Below are positions 24,212 through 32,564 of a DNA stretch of 64,000 nucleotides, in pieces. Origin of the DNA: an uncultured Anaerolineae bacterium (GTDB lineage: Bacteria > Chloroflexota > Anaerolineae > Promineifilales > Promineifilaceae). The notes under the pieces are model-generated. The model searched no databases. It was not told the origin of the DNA and saw only the letters and a program-made list of their open reading frames with translations. The translations under genes were made by a program, and so were the position numbers. How positions within the stretch are numbered: the stretch's first letter is position 1; every line of letters begins with the position of its first letter. The stretch is from the NCBI GenBank assembly GCA_937943625.1, contig CALEAD010000041.1, positions 1 to 64,000 on the forward strand. The letters are read 5' to 3'.

Positions 24212-26722
24212 TTACTTCCTACTCCAAAAAGGTGAATTGCAATTAGACATCTCCGTCATCACCAGCAGAAATGCGTCGTCATCTGGAGCGTAGATCAGGA
24301 TGTAGTTGGTCTGGGGAAGCAGTAGCCAACGGCCGTCTGGCGACCAGGCTTCATGCGGGGGGGATACGCTCTGCGCCAGGATGCGCGATTGCCCGGTTTC
24401 CAGGTCAAGCAGCAGGCTTTCGTTGAGTGTGTTGGACCTGTTGACAGCAAGAAAGATTTGCAAGTAACGGCCGTTGGGGGCAAATACTGCTTCGTATGCC
24501 CTGTCCACGCCTTCGAGGAAAGTCAGGCGCGGCAGCCGCGTCGGGGACTGCTGCCATAAGAAAAAGTATTGCTCTTCACTAGACGACGTAGAAAGCGCAA
24601 CTGCGCACAGTAAATGTTCGCCCGGACGGCCGGGGTTTTGCTTCACCTGGTAAGCAAAGAGCAGATCGGGTGGGCTTTCCAGGTCGGGCGGCAGTGCAGC
24701 GCGCATCTCTGCCGCACTGACCATACGCTGTGGCACGTTTTCACCAACAACGGCCGTCACCATTTGCGGCAGCATCTCTTCGCGGATCGTCTCCTGCTCC
24801 CAAAAAGGCGTGTCGCCCCATTCCGGCCAACGCAAGTAGCCATACACCTCATCATCCAGCCAGAAAGGAAACAGTCCTTCGCCCACCTGGGTCACATTCT
24901 CGCCATTGCCATCTGCCATGTACAGCGGGAATTTTGGCACCCCCTCTTCAACAAACCCACCTTCTGAATACAACAACATATGCGCACCACCAGGTGACCA
25001 GACGGGCGGCGCTGGTAGTTGCCTGTACTGGCAACCATTCGCGGTACAACTTTGCAAGTCTACCAGCCGTATTTCTCGCTGCACCTGGCCGCTTAATCGC
25101 TGTGACATGGTAACCATGAAGGCCAGATAGCGCTGCTGCGGGTCAATGCCAATAAAACTGACCGAATAATAGTAGGCGTTTCGCGCAAGCTGCTCTACAG
25201 AGGGGTCGTAAAGGGGAATTTGCACCCCATTTTGCCACAGAGAAGCATAGCCAATGCCTATCGTCTGGTTATACTCGGAAATAAAGAGAGCATTGGGCAG
25301 GCTAACGGCCGTTACGCCCGGCACCGTGCCGCGATTAGGAAAGTGGATGAGTTCCCGCCACCTGCTGGCTGCAAAATCGTAGCGGTACAACAGATGTTCG
25401 CCGCCAAAGCTGGCGCGGCAAAAGAGGTTCAGGTCGCTTTCGGGTAGAGGGGCGTTGCCAAAGTTCGTGTTGGCGTAGATAAAGCTGACCCAATCGGCAT
25501 ATTGACCCTGAACCTCGAGGCCCGAATCGCGCAGCCAGCCCATCAAGCGCCCACTCACCTCACGCTGCATGGCCCCCATATCTTGCCCATGCACCTCTGC
25601 CAGGTAGTGTACCAGGGCATAAACGGCCGTCCAGTTGCTGCCTCGCCCGCGCAAATCATCACTTTGCCAGCCCATGCTGGGCGTGCTGCGCTCGACGCCG
25701 GCCTGCAAAAGCTGGCCGTACAGTTCTGGTTTCATCGGCCAGGTATTCAGCCCCGCCTGGTAAAGCTGCCAATCTACCAGGGCGCGGAAGAGCAGGCCAC
25801 CCCGACAGCAATTATAATCGGTCAGGTCAGCCGTGAACGCCAGGGCAATGTAGGTGGCATAACCGCGCAGCAACGCCTGGTAACCTGTCTCATCCAATGG
25901 CAAGCCGAAGAGGGTGGGTGTGGGCAACGTAAGCTGCCTGCCGCTTTGCACCACAGCGCGCAGGTCGAACATGGCAATCAGGCTGGCCGGTTCGGTACTA
26001 AAGAATACCTGCATGTACCCGTCTGTGCTGCATTGCAATGCAGGCGAATTGGTGCACAGCCGCAGCATGATGCGATCCAGATCGCGGGCCAGTTTTTCGA
26101 TCAGTTCGGCGTCGCGCTGGCGATAAACCAGGGTCAGGTGCATACCGCGATTGGTCACCTGGCCGCCCCAAAAGTCGTCATCAGGAGGGGCATAAAGCCA
26201 ACGGCCGTCGCCGCGTCGGTAAACGGCCGTGTGCCGCAACAGCGTCTTCTCATCATCTACGCGATAAGGCAGCGTATACATCACTTCTGCAGCAGACAGG
26301 TCTGGGTAGACGACAATTTCGGGTGCAGCGGACAGATCGGCCGCTGCTTCATCGGGCAGAAACGCCAGACCGGATGGCTCACGCTCCCACAGGCGGCCCA
26401 GGCGCATCAGCGTCGTCTGCGTCTCGGCCCATTCCGGTATGCGCCCAGAAAGCCCTATGCGAAAGAGGTCGCTATCTCTGTCCGCTGCCGCGTTACGCAT
26501 GAAAGCGTGCGCGGCCAGTACATCGGCGCTCACCACTGCTTCAATTTCGCGTGCCCGCTCTGCTGCCTGCTGGTAGATGAGAAAGGCGCCAGCAATGGCC
26601 AGTACGGCCGCTATGCCTAACAAAAATGGCCAGCGTGGCAAGGCCGGTTTTGGCGGTGGTGGGGGCGGCTCTGCCTGCCAACGGCCGTCTTCTTCCGAGT
26701 ACCAGTCAAAGTTTTGTGACAT
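24212..26722 (-). CDS. Membrane-anchored protein with C-terminal beta-propeller-like half
   Basis: Unknown protein, 836 residues. A short cytosolic Pro-rich head (EPPPPPPKPALP) precedes one membrane anchor (about 29-50), and the rest lies outside. Residues about 60-420 are homologous over their length to the neighbour at 26804-28129: shared features are AERAREIEAVVSADVLAAHAFM, TAVYRRGDGRWLYAPPDDDFWG and PTLFGLPLDETGYQALLRGYA. The C-terminal half (about 440-836), absent from the neighbour, has TolB/WD40-like blades: PVWSPGGAHML, AVFAPNGRYLQIF, EAWSPDGRWLLL. Conserved Cys residues (CTNSPALQC, YNCCRGG) may form disulfides. The start has AGGAC upstream. Possibly a sensor or scaffold at the envelope; no enzymatic motif seen. 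Confidence 0.7.
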   Translation of the reverse strand: MSQNFDWYSEEDGRWQAEPPPPPPKPALPRWPFLLGIAAVLAIAGAFLIYQQAAERAREIEAVVSADVLAAHAFMRNAAADRDSDLFRIGLSGRIPEWAETQTTLMRLGRLWEREPSGLAFLPDEAAADLSAAPEIVVYPDLSAAEVMYTLPYRVDDEKTLLRHTAVYRRGDGRWLYAPPDDDFWGGQVTNRGMHLTLVYRQRDAELIEKLARDLDRIMLRLCTNSPALQCSTDGYMQVFFSTEPASLIAMFDLRAVVQSGRQLTLPTPTLFGLPLDETGYQALLRGYATYIALAFTADLTDYNCCRGGLLFRALVDWQLYQAGLNTWPMKPELYGQLLQAGVERSTPSMGWQSDDLRGRGSNWTAVYALVHYLAEVHGQDMGAMQREVSGRLMGWLRDSGLEVQGQYADWVSFIYANTNFGNAPLPESDLNLFCRASFGGEHLLYRYDFAASRWRELIHFPNRGTVPGVTAVSLPNALFISEYNQTIGIGYASLWQNGVQIPLYDPSVEQLARNAYYYSVSFIGIDPQQRYLAFMVTMSQRLSGQVQREIRLVDLQSCTANGCQYRQLPAPPVWSPGGAHMLLYSEGGFVEEGVPKFPLYMADGNGENVTQVGEGLFPFWLDDEVYGYLRWPEWGDTPFWEQETIREEMLPQMVTAVVGENVPQRMVSAAEMRAALPPDLESPPDLLFAYQVKQNPGRPGEHLLCAVALSTSSSEEQYFFLWQQSPTRLPRLTFLEGVDRAYEAVFAPNGRYLQIFLAVNRSNTLNESLLLDLETGQSRILAQSVSPPHEAWSPDGRWLLLPQTNYILIYAPDDDAFLLVMTEMSNCNSPFWSRK

Positions 26723-26803
26723 GGGTTTGTCCTATAAGTGATTAGTGGAGAGTGGTTAGCGGGTTACTCTCCAGCACGCCTTACGCTTCCGGCGTTGACT
26801 GCC

Positions 26804-28129
26804 CTACTTTGCCTCCTGTGCTGCCAGATAATGCTGCCAGGCGCGTTCCAACTCTGCCAATGAGTCATACTTCTGGTCGCCCGCCCAGGTTAGCCAATCC
26901 TGCCACGCTACCTGGGAGGATGTGACCAGGCGACGCTGCAACGTCAGTGGGTCAACACCTGCCGTTTCTGACCAGAACGCCACCAGCATGTGCAAAAAGC
27001 GCCGTTCGCCGCGCATGCCCGCCTCATACGCCTGCACCAGGCTTAGGCCGCGCGCTGCGCCATAATCAGCGCGATGCAGCGGGCGAGGACGCAAGCCCAC
27101 CTGCGCCATTTGCCAATCCAGCGCCGCCTGGAGAAATTCTGCCTGCTGGCAGCAGCGCCAGCCCAGGCTCTCCACAATGTATGCCGAAAGCAGGCGCGCC
27201 GCGTAGCCGCGCGCAAGCGCCTGGTAGGCCGCTTCATCTTGTGGCAACCCCACCAGGGTGGGCGCAGGCAGGCTCAAGCCGCCAGAGGTTGGTAGCAGCA
27301 GCGGCATCGTATATTCGCCGGCAAATGTGGCGGAAATGGCCTCTTCGCTTTGGGCATATGGCCGTCTGTTGCTGTGGTACAGCGCTTCTGGGTTGGTTGT
27401 CAGGTTAAGCATCAGGCGCAAACGGGGTGGGCAATCCAGGATGAAACGGCACGCTTCGGCAAGTTTGTCGTCCAGGTCTATGGCCAGTCGCCGCGCTACG
27501 GCCGTATCCCGCGCCGGATAGGCCACTGTTAACCTCGCTCCCTGAATAACCAGGGTGTCGCCCCAAAAGCTGGCGTCAGGCGGGGCCAGCAGCCAGCGGT
27601 CTGGGCCGCTGCGGTAAACGGCCGTTTGTCGCAGTGTCACCGTTTGCGTCAGCCCGCTACCAATGGCAACCGCGTAAACCTGGGTGGTAGTGAGAACGGC
27701 TGTGTTTAGTTCCGGATTCAGGGTGATGGCAGCAACGGCCGTTGTGGTTTCATCTGGCAGCCAGGTCAGGCCAAAGCCGGCGCGGTCATAGAGCAACCCT
27801 TCTTGCACCAATACCTGCTGCGCCTCTGCCCAACCCAGGTCGCGCCCGGAGAGCAGCATCTGCAACAGGTCGCCATCCTGCTGCCGCGCCGCCTGCATCA
27901 CCAGGGCGTGGCTGCTGCGCACCTCCTCCTCCAGTGCTGACGAGATGGCGGCCGCACGTTGAGACAACTGCCGGTATACGGCCGTTGCCCCCAGGCCCAG
28001 CGCCAGCAGGAGCACCCCGGCCAGCAGCAGCCGGCGCCAGGAAAGCCAATGCGGCGGGGGTTCTGGCGACAACTCCGGCGGCTGTTCCCAACCCAGGTTT
28101 TCGTCTTCGTGCCAGGAAAAGTTAGACAT
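26804..28129 (-). CDS. Short paralogue of the anchored protein, no propeller
   Basis: Unknown protein, 441 residues, tandem paralogue of the N-terminal half of the protein encoded at 24212-26722. It has a WYSEEDG-like head (SWHEDENLGW), a Pro-rich patch, one membrane segment (about 31-48) and the extracytoplasmic domain with QTAVYRSGPDRWLLAPPDASFWG and PTLVGLPQDEAAYQALARGYAARL. It also keeps the CC pair (GWRCCQQAEFL). It ends where the propeller-like half of its paralogue begins. Gene order suggests local duplication followed by gain or loss of the C-terminal module. It lies 50 bases downstream of the transglycosylase gene and may be co-transcribed with it. Confidence 0.7.
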   Translation of the reverse strand: MSNFSWHEDENLGWEQPPELSPEPPPHWLSWRRLLLAGVLLLALGLGATAVYRQLSQRAAAISSALEEEVRSSHALVMQAARQQDGDLLQMLLSGRDLGWAEAQQVLVQEGLLYDRAGFGLTWLPDETTTAVAAITLNPELNTAVLTTTQVYAVAIGSGLTQTVTLRQTAVYRSGPDRWLLAPPDASFWGDTLVIQGARLTVAYPARDTAVARRLAIDLDDKLAEACRFILDCPPRLRLMLNLTTNPEALYHSNRRPYAQSEEAISATFAGEYTMPLLLPTSGGLSLPAPTLVGLPQDEAAYQALARGYAARLLSAYIVESLGWRCCQQAEFLQAALDWQMAQVGLRPRPLHRADYGAARGLSLVQAYEAGMRGERRFLHMLVAFWSETAGVDPLTLQRRLVTSSQVAWQDWLTWAGDQKYDSLAELERAWQHYLAAQEAK

Positions 28130-28144
28130 ACGCTTCTTCTTCTA

Positions 28145-28181
28145 AGTGCCAGGCAAGGGGCTATGCACCTTGCCTGGCACT
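28145..28181 (-). terminator. Perfect 14-bp hairpin at the transglycosylase stop codon
   Basis: AGTGCCAGGCAAGG (28145-28158) pairs perfectly with 28168-28181 around a 9-base loop. The hairpin overlaps the stop codon of the lytic transglycosylase. No T run follows on either strand, so it may stabilise the mRNA 3' end or reduce read-through rather than terminate fully. Confidence 0.5.
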
Positions 28182-30741
28182 ATGGAACAACCTCCTCCGC
28201 ATACAAGTAACGATAAAACAGATGACCGCTGTAGATGCGCTCGATGTAGAGGCGCGTTTCGCCAAAGTTGACCGTCTCCACGTACAGGTCATGATCGGGG
28301 CCAGTGAGGTTGTACCAGCGCAAGGCATTGCCCGGCCCGGCGTTGTAGGCCGCCAGCGCCGCCGCGACAAAGCCGTTGAACAGGCCAAGCTGCTCTTGCA
28401 GGTAATAGGCGCCAAAGGCCAGCCCCACGTAAGGCTTGTAGAGGTCGGCATTCTGATAGTTGGGCCAGGCCAGCTTTTGCGCGATATATTCGCCGGTGGC
28501 GGGAATGACCTGGCTCAGCCCCTGGGCAACGGCCGTTGACGTGGCAAAGCTCTCGAACAGGCTCTCTTGCCGCACCAGGGCAAATTGCAGCAGCGGGTCA
28601 TAGCCATACTGCGCCGCCAGCGGCAAAATCAAGTCAGCATAGTAGACGGGGTAAATCAACCGCCCCAAAAAGCGGGGCGCGCTAAAAATAGATTGGCCGG
28701 AGCGCAGCAGCACCGCCTCGGCGGCCAGAATGGAGGAGCGGTACAGGCCCAGGTCGCGGAAGTAAAGCGCCAGCTGGAAGCTGAGCAACGCATTGGTGGC
28801 ATATTCCTGGCGCACCGCTTCCAGCTCGCGCTTAGCCGCTTCGCGCAACCCCAGCCGCCACAATTTGCTGCCTACGACAATGCGCGGGTCATTGGCCAGC
28901 ATGGGGCTGAGCTGGCTGACGGCTACCTCTTCGCCCAGGTTGAGCCAGCCGCGCAACCACGCCTCCGCTTCTTGCTGCGCTACGGCTGTTTCCGGCGGCA
29001 GCGCTATCAGGCCACTGGGCACAAAGGGAGCCTGGCCTTGCGCCAGTTCGCGTGCGCGCAGGGCATAGTAGCCGGTTCCGGGATTGGTCAGCGCCAGGGC
29101 TTGTACCTGTTGCCGCAAAACGGCCGTGCTGGTGAAGGGAATGGTGGGTGTGAGTGCGACCGTCGGCGTAATCGGCAACGTCGCGGCAAACGCCTCATCC
29201 ATCTGTGGCAGAGTGCGCAGCAGCCACACCAGCGTGGCGCCACTGTAGTTGCTGCCAGGGTAGCGATCATTCAGTTCCAGCCATGTGGCAACGGCCGTTG
29301 GCAAATCGCCCCTCTCCTCCGCCAGCAGCCCCACACGGAAAAGCGCCTCTGGTGCATCCTCATGCGCGGGGAAGCTATCGGCAAAGAAGCGGTAGCGCGC
29401 CTGCGCCACAGCCGCATCCCCCAAAACGTTCAGCCACCAGGCTGACCACCAGGCGGCAAACGGCGCATCTGCGCCATTCGGGTAGTTCGCCAGATAGTCA
29501 TTATACGCGGCCAGCGCCGCTGTGCCGTTGCCCGCGCGCGCCATCAGCTTTGCCCGCTCAATGGTGGCGGTTGCGCCATCAACAGCAGCATACAGCGCCA
29601 GCTGCGCCAGCGCCGCCTCAAGGTTACCCGCGCCCTCGTAGCACCAGGCCAGGTAAAGGTGCGTGTCGGTGCGATAGTCGCTGGGGTTGGCCGCCAGGTA
29701 ACGCTCAAAGGCAGCAATGCCGGGCAGGTAGGATTTCGCGTGATAGTTGACTAACCCGCGCTGAAACTCATTAACCGGTACGCCCGCCTCCACCAGCACA
29801 ATCAACCCCAGGTAGCTTTCGTAGGCGCGGGGGAAGTTGTTGACGGCAAACAGGAAACGGCCGTACGCCTCATTCATGCGTCCGGCCGCCATTTCCGCCT
29901 GCCCGGCCAGGTAAGTCATGCGCCCTTTGGTCGCCTCGGTTATTGCCTGTTCGCGAATGGCGTCATATTGGGCGATAGCGGCGTCATAAGCGCCATCGGC
30001 CAGGTAAAAAGCGGCCAGCTTTTCGCGCAGCTCAATTTGTGCCAGGCGAAAGCCTGCGCCAGAAAGCGCGCGCTCATAGGCAGCAATGCCCGCCTGCCGC
30101 TCGCCCAGGGCAAAGTACGCCTCGGCCATGAAGGGGCTGATGTAGGTGGCCATCTCTGGGTTGAACTCCAGGTATTGGCGGTAAGCATCAATGGCGGCCT
30201 GATGCACGCCCAGCGCCGCGTGGGCCTGTCCCAGGAAGAAATAGGCTTCGCTGACGGCAGCACCCTGTGGCAAGGCCAGCAGCTCATTCAGGGCGCCAAT
30301 GGCAGCGGCGGGCTGCCCCGTTTGCAAATAAGCATAGCCCAGGTCCAGGAGAACGGCCGTTGCCTGCGCATCGCTCAACTCGGCACGCTGGCGCAACGCC
30401 GCTTCCAGTTCGCTGATAGCGGCGGGCACATTGCCGTTGTGCAGCGCGGCGCTGCTGCCGGCCAGGCGCTCCTGAGGCAGTGGCGTGGGGCTGGGCGTCG
30501 GCGAAGGTGTAGGCGTCGGCGTGAAGGTGGGTTTGGGGCGCGCCAAGTTAAGCGCTGGTGTGGGAGCAACGGCCGTTGCCACTGCTACAGCCGCCGCTAC
30601 CTCAGGAACCAGTGTGGGCGTAGGCTGCAATGTGGAGGTGGGTTCGATGAGGGAAAAAGATGGGGTTGTGGGTTCCGCTGTGCCGCAGGCGGTGAAAACG
30701 GCCGTGAACAGCAATAGCGCAAGAAAGCCTTTTCTACTCAT
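28180..30741 (-). CDS. Slt-type lytic transglycosylase lipoprotein with TPR repeats
   Basis: Cell-wall enzyme cleaving the glycan strand to 1,6-anhydromuropeptides. The signal peptide with lipobox (TAVFTAC, Cys at about 19) anchors it outside the membrane. A Pro/Thr linker leads to a long alpha-helical superhelix of TPR-like repeats (about 95-690). The C-terminal SLT domain has LVRQESLFESFA with the catalytic Glu, GLSQVIPATGEYIA, and AAYNAGPGNALRW. At 853 residues it is longer than Slt70 but with the same order of parts. The gene is followed by two anchored-protein genes of unknown role, and MltG lies 2 kb upstream, so this stretch is rich in wall-remodelling genes. Confidence 0.9.
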   Translation of the reverse strand: MSRKGFLALLLFTAVFTACGTAEPTTPSFSLIEPTSTLQPTPTLVPEVAAAVAVATAVAPTPALNLARPKPTFTPTPTPSPTPSPTPLPQERLAGSSAALHNGNVPAAISELEAALRQRAELSDAQATAVLLDLGYAYLQTGQPAAAIGALNELLALPQGAAVSEAYFFLGQAHAALGVHQAAIDAYRQYLEFNPEMATYISPFMAEAYFALGERQAGIAAYERALSGAGFRLAQIELREKLAAFYLADGAYDAAIAQYDAIREQAITEATKGRMTYLAGQAEMAAGRMNEAYGRFLFAVNNFPRAYESYLGLIVLVEAGVPVNEFQRGLVNYHAKSYLPGIAAFERYLAANPSDYRTDTHLYLAWCYEGAGNLEAALAQLALYAAVDGATATIERAKLMARAGNGTAALAAYNDYLANYPNGADAPFAAWWSAWWLNVLGDAAVAQARYRFFADSFPAHEDAPEALFRVGLLAEERGDLPTAVATWLELNDRYPGSNYSGATLVWLLRTLPQMDEAFAATLPITPTVALTPTIPFTSTAVLRQQVQALALTNPGTGYYALRARELAQGQAPFVPSGLIALPPETAVAQQEAEAWLRGWLNLGEEVAVSQLSPMLANDPRIVVGSKLWRLGLREAAKRELEAVRQEYATNALLSFQLALYFRDLGLYRSSILAAEAVLLRSGQSIFSAPRFLGRLIYPVYYADLILPLAAQYGYDPLLQFALVRQESLFESFATSTAVAQGLSQVIPATGEYIAQKLAWPNYQNADLYKPYVGLAFGAYYLQEQLGLFNGFVAAALAAYNAGPGNALRWYNLTGPDHDLYVETVNFGETRLYIERIYSGHLFYRYLYAEEVVP

Positions 30742-30786
30742 GATAATCCAGGGAGGCAGATTACAGGTTTCATTTTGCCTCTTGCC

Positions 30787-31653
30787 TCATATCGCTTGCC
30801 CCTTATCGCTTCCTTTTTGCCCCACCATCAAGGTATATCCCAGGTAAAAGGGTACTATCTGAAAAAGCGCCAACCAGATCATAATCCAGGTGAGGCCCGT
30901 TTTAAGACTCTCTAATTGCGCGTTCAGACTGGCGCGGGTCTGGCGGCTGGCATCGTTAATCTCAGTAACGGTGGCAATGTACCCATCCAACAGCGGGTTG
31001 AGGGCGTTTACCTGATCATTTACGGCCGTCAGATCATCGGCAATCAGGAGCACATCACCGCTGAGGGCTTGCAAATTGTCGCTGGTGAGCAAAATTTGCG
31101 CCTCCAGCACGCGCAGGCGTGCCGGCAATGGTTCCAGGCTGTCGCCAATTTGCATCACCGCTTTGTCAAACGGTATGGCCGGGTTGTAAGTCACGCCCAG
31201 GTTCCAGGAGATGGTGTAATTGAGGATGGGGATGGTTTCCTCAAAGCGAAAGCGATTTAGCGTTACCAGGGCGTCGTCAATCACTTTGGCTGCCTGTGTC
31301 ACGTTGGGCAGCGTTTCCTGAATTGCTTCCAGGCTGTTGGGCAAATCCTGGCTGGTAATTTGCGCCAATTCGTCGAACAACGGCCGTGTGTCCACAATCG
31401 CTGCACCCAACCCCTCGGCCGCATGTTCCACCGTCGTCAGGCTCTGGCTGACCACAGCCACCGTGTCTTTCGTGAGCAGCAGCGTCTTCTGCACCGTATC
31501 CAGCGATTGGGAAGTGAGGGTAAGAACCTGGGAAACGGCCGTGCCCATCTCATCCAGCACGCGCTGCCCCTCTCTGTTCCCCACCACGCTGAGCGTAACG
31601 CCTAGCAAACCTACCAGCAACATCATGAAGCCAACGATACGTCGTATGATCAT
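30787..31653 (-). CDS. Membrane protein with long coiled coil between two TM segments
   Basis: Unknown function, 288 residues. The N-terminal TM segment (about 6-25, IVGFMMLLVGLLGVTLSVV) is followed by about 220 residues of heptad-like helix (TAVSQVLTLTSQSLDTVQKTL, LTAVNDQVNALNPLLDG) and a C-terminal TM segment (LTWIMIWLALFQIVPFYLGYTL). The layout resembles methyl-accepting or DUF948-like helical proteins without a signalling domain. The frame opens at 31692, but those codons are repeat; the ATG at 31653 has GGGAGG, supplied by the mosaic repeat, 6 bases upstream. It lies 45 bases upstream of the transglycosylase gene. Confidence 0.75.
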   Translation of the reverse strand: MIIRRIVGFMMLLVGLLGVTLSVVGNREGQRVLDEMGTAVSQVLTLTSQSLDTVQKTLLLTKDTVAVVSQSLTTVEHAAEGLGAAIVDTRPLFDELAQITSQDLPNSLEAIQETLPNVTQAAKVIDDALVTLNRFRFEETIPILNYTISWNLGVTYNPAIPFDKAVMQIGDSLEPLPARLRVLEAQILLTSDNLQALSGDVLLIADDLTAVNDQVNALNPLLDGYIATVTEINDASRQTRASLNAQLESLKTGLTWIMIWLALFQIVPFYLGYTLMVGQKGSDKGQAI

Positions 31654-31868
31654 GAAAGCCTCCCTTGAAAATAACCGCCGACAGACCCCCAACCGTTAAC
31701 CTGCGTTCCATTTTCATTCATCGTGGTGTGCTTCGCTCATAATGACCGCCGACGGCTGACCGCCAACTGCCATCTGCAGACCGCTGTCTACGGTCTGCGG
31801 TCCACCTTGTAAATGGAATCTGCGCTACATTTTCATTCATGGTGGTGCGCCCACTTAACGTGAACGGC
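31654..31868. repeat. Mosaic intergenic repeat, two partial copies
   Basis: CCTCCCTTGAAAATAACCGCCGAC (from 31659) supplies the ribosome binding site of the minus-strand gene at 30787-31653. GTTAACCTGCGTTCCATTTTCATTC with GTGGTGTG follows (31695-31730). Next come GGTCAGC-type units with GACCGCTGTC/GGTCTGCGGTC (31743-31806), then a second ATTTTCATTCATGGTGGTG end (31831-31850). Confidence 0.7.
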
Positions 31869-32564
31869 TTATGGTTTACGGCTAACAACCCCCGTCATCC
31901 CTACATAACTTAGCCCTTCCAGCGCAGCAGCAACGGCCGTTCTGTTGATTTCTCCTTGCTGTGCGGCGGCGGCCAATGCCTGCCACAATAGCTGCATCCC
32001 GTCATAGGCCGGGCCGGCATAGGGGCCAGGCGTCTCGTCAAAGGGCGTCACCGCCTGGTAAGCAGTATGGAAAGCAGGCGGCAATTGTTCCGGCAGGAAT
32101 TGGCCGATGGGTGGCTGTCCGGCAGGCAAAAAGGGCAGGTTGGCCGCAGCGTAAATAGGGGCAGCAACGGCCGTTGTTGGCGTCAGCCAATGCCCAATCA
32201 CCACCACCACTGCCGGGTCTATCGTCAGCGAAGCCGCCACAGCCTGCGCCAACTGCGGGTCGCCGCTATCATCCAGCGCCACCAGCGCCACACGGTAGCC
32301 CCCAATGCCCCCGGCAGCGTTGATTTCGCGCACGGCCAGGCGGGCGCTATAGATCACGTCGTAGCCAATAGCGCGTCCTGCACCCTCAAACGGCCCCACC
32401 AACCCCACCTTGATCACCGGCGCAGTGCTGGTGCAACCCACGAATAAGAGGGTAAAAAAGAGCAGGCTCACAAAAGCCAGGCGGCAGGAGAGAGGTTGCT
32501 GCTTGCCGCTGTTGCCTTGCCCCTTGCCGCTTGCCGCTGCTGTTTTAACGGCAGCGCTGCACAT
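31869..32564 (-). CDS. Shortened LivK-like substrate-binding lipoprotein
   Basis: N-lobe of a branched-chain amino-acid-type periplasmic binding protein: lipobox LLFVGC, then KVGLVGPFEGAGRAIGYDVIYSARLAVREINAAGG, DDSGDPQLAQAVA and a V-V-VIGHW strand. After about 130 residues it skips directly to the C-terminal family segment (GPAYDGMQLLWQALAAAA ... EGLSYVGMTGVV) and ends in repeat sequence. At 231 residues it lacks roughly 150 residues found in full-length relatives. The ATG at 32564 overlaps the mltG end by 20 bases; the longer open frame from 32765 lies wholly within mltG. It may be a degraded binding protein or a minimal one. No ABC transporter genes are adjacent. Confidence 0.6.
   Translation of the reverse strand: MCSAAVKTAAASGKGQGNSGKQQPLSCRLAFVSLLFFTLLFVGCTSTAPVIKVGLVGPFEGAGRAIGYDVIYSARLAVREINAAGGIGGYRVALVALDDSGDPQLAQAVAASLTIDPAVVVVIGHWLTPTTAVAAPIYAAANLPFLPAGQPPIGQFLPEQLPPAFHTAYQAVTPFDETPGPYAGPAYDGMQLLWQALAAAAQQGEINRTAVAAALEGLSYVGMTGVVSRKP

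Noticed and set aside
25502-26620. Long plus-strand open frame (372 codons) opposite the 836-residue protein gene
   Set aside because: It is an antisense shadow of a GC-rich gene; the minus-strand product has a membrane anchor, a homologue next door and propeller motifs, while this frame has none.
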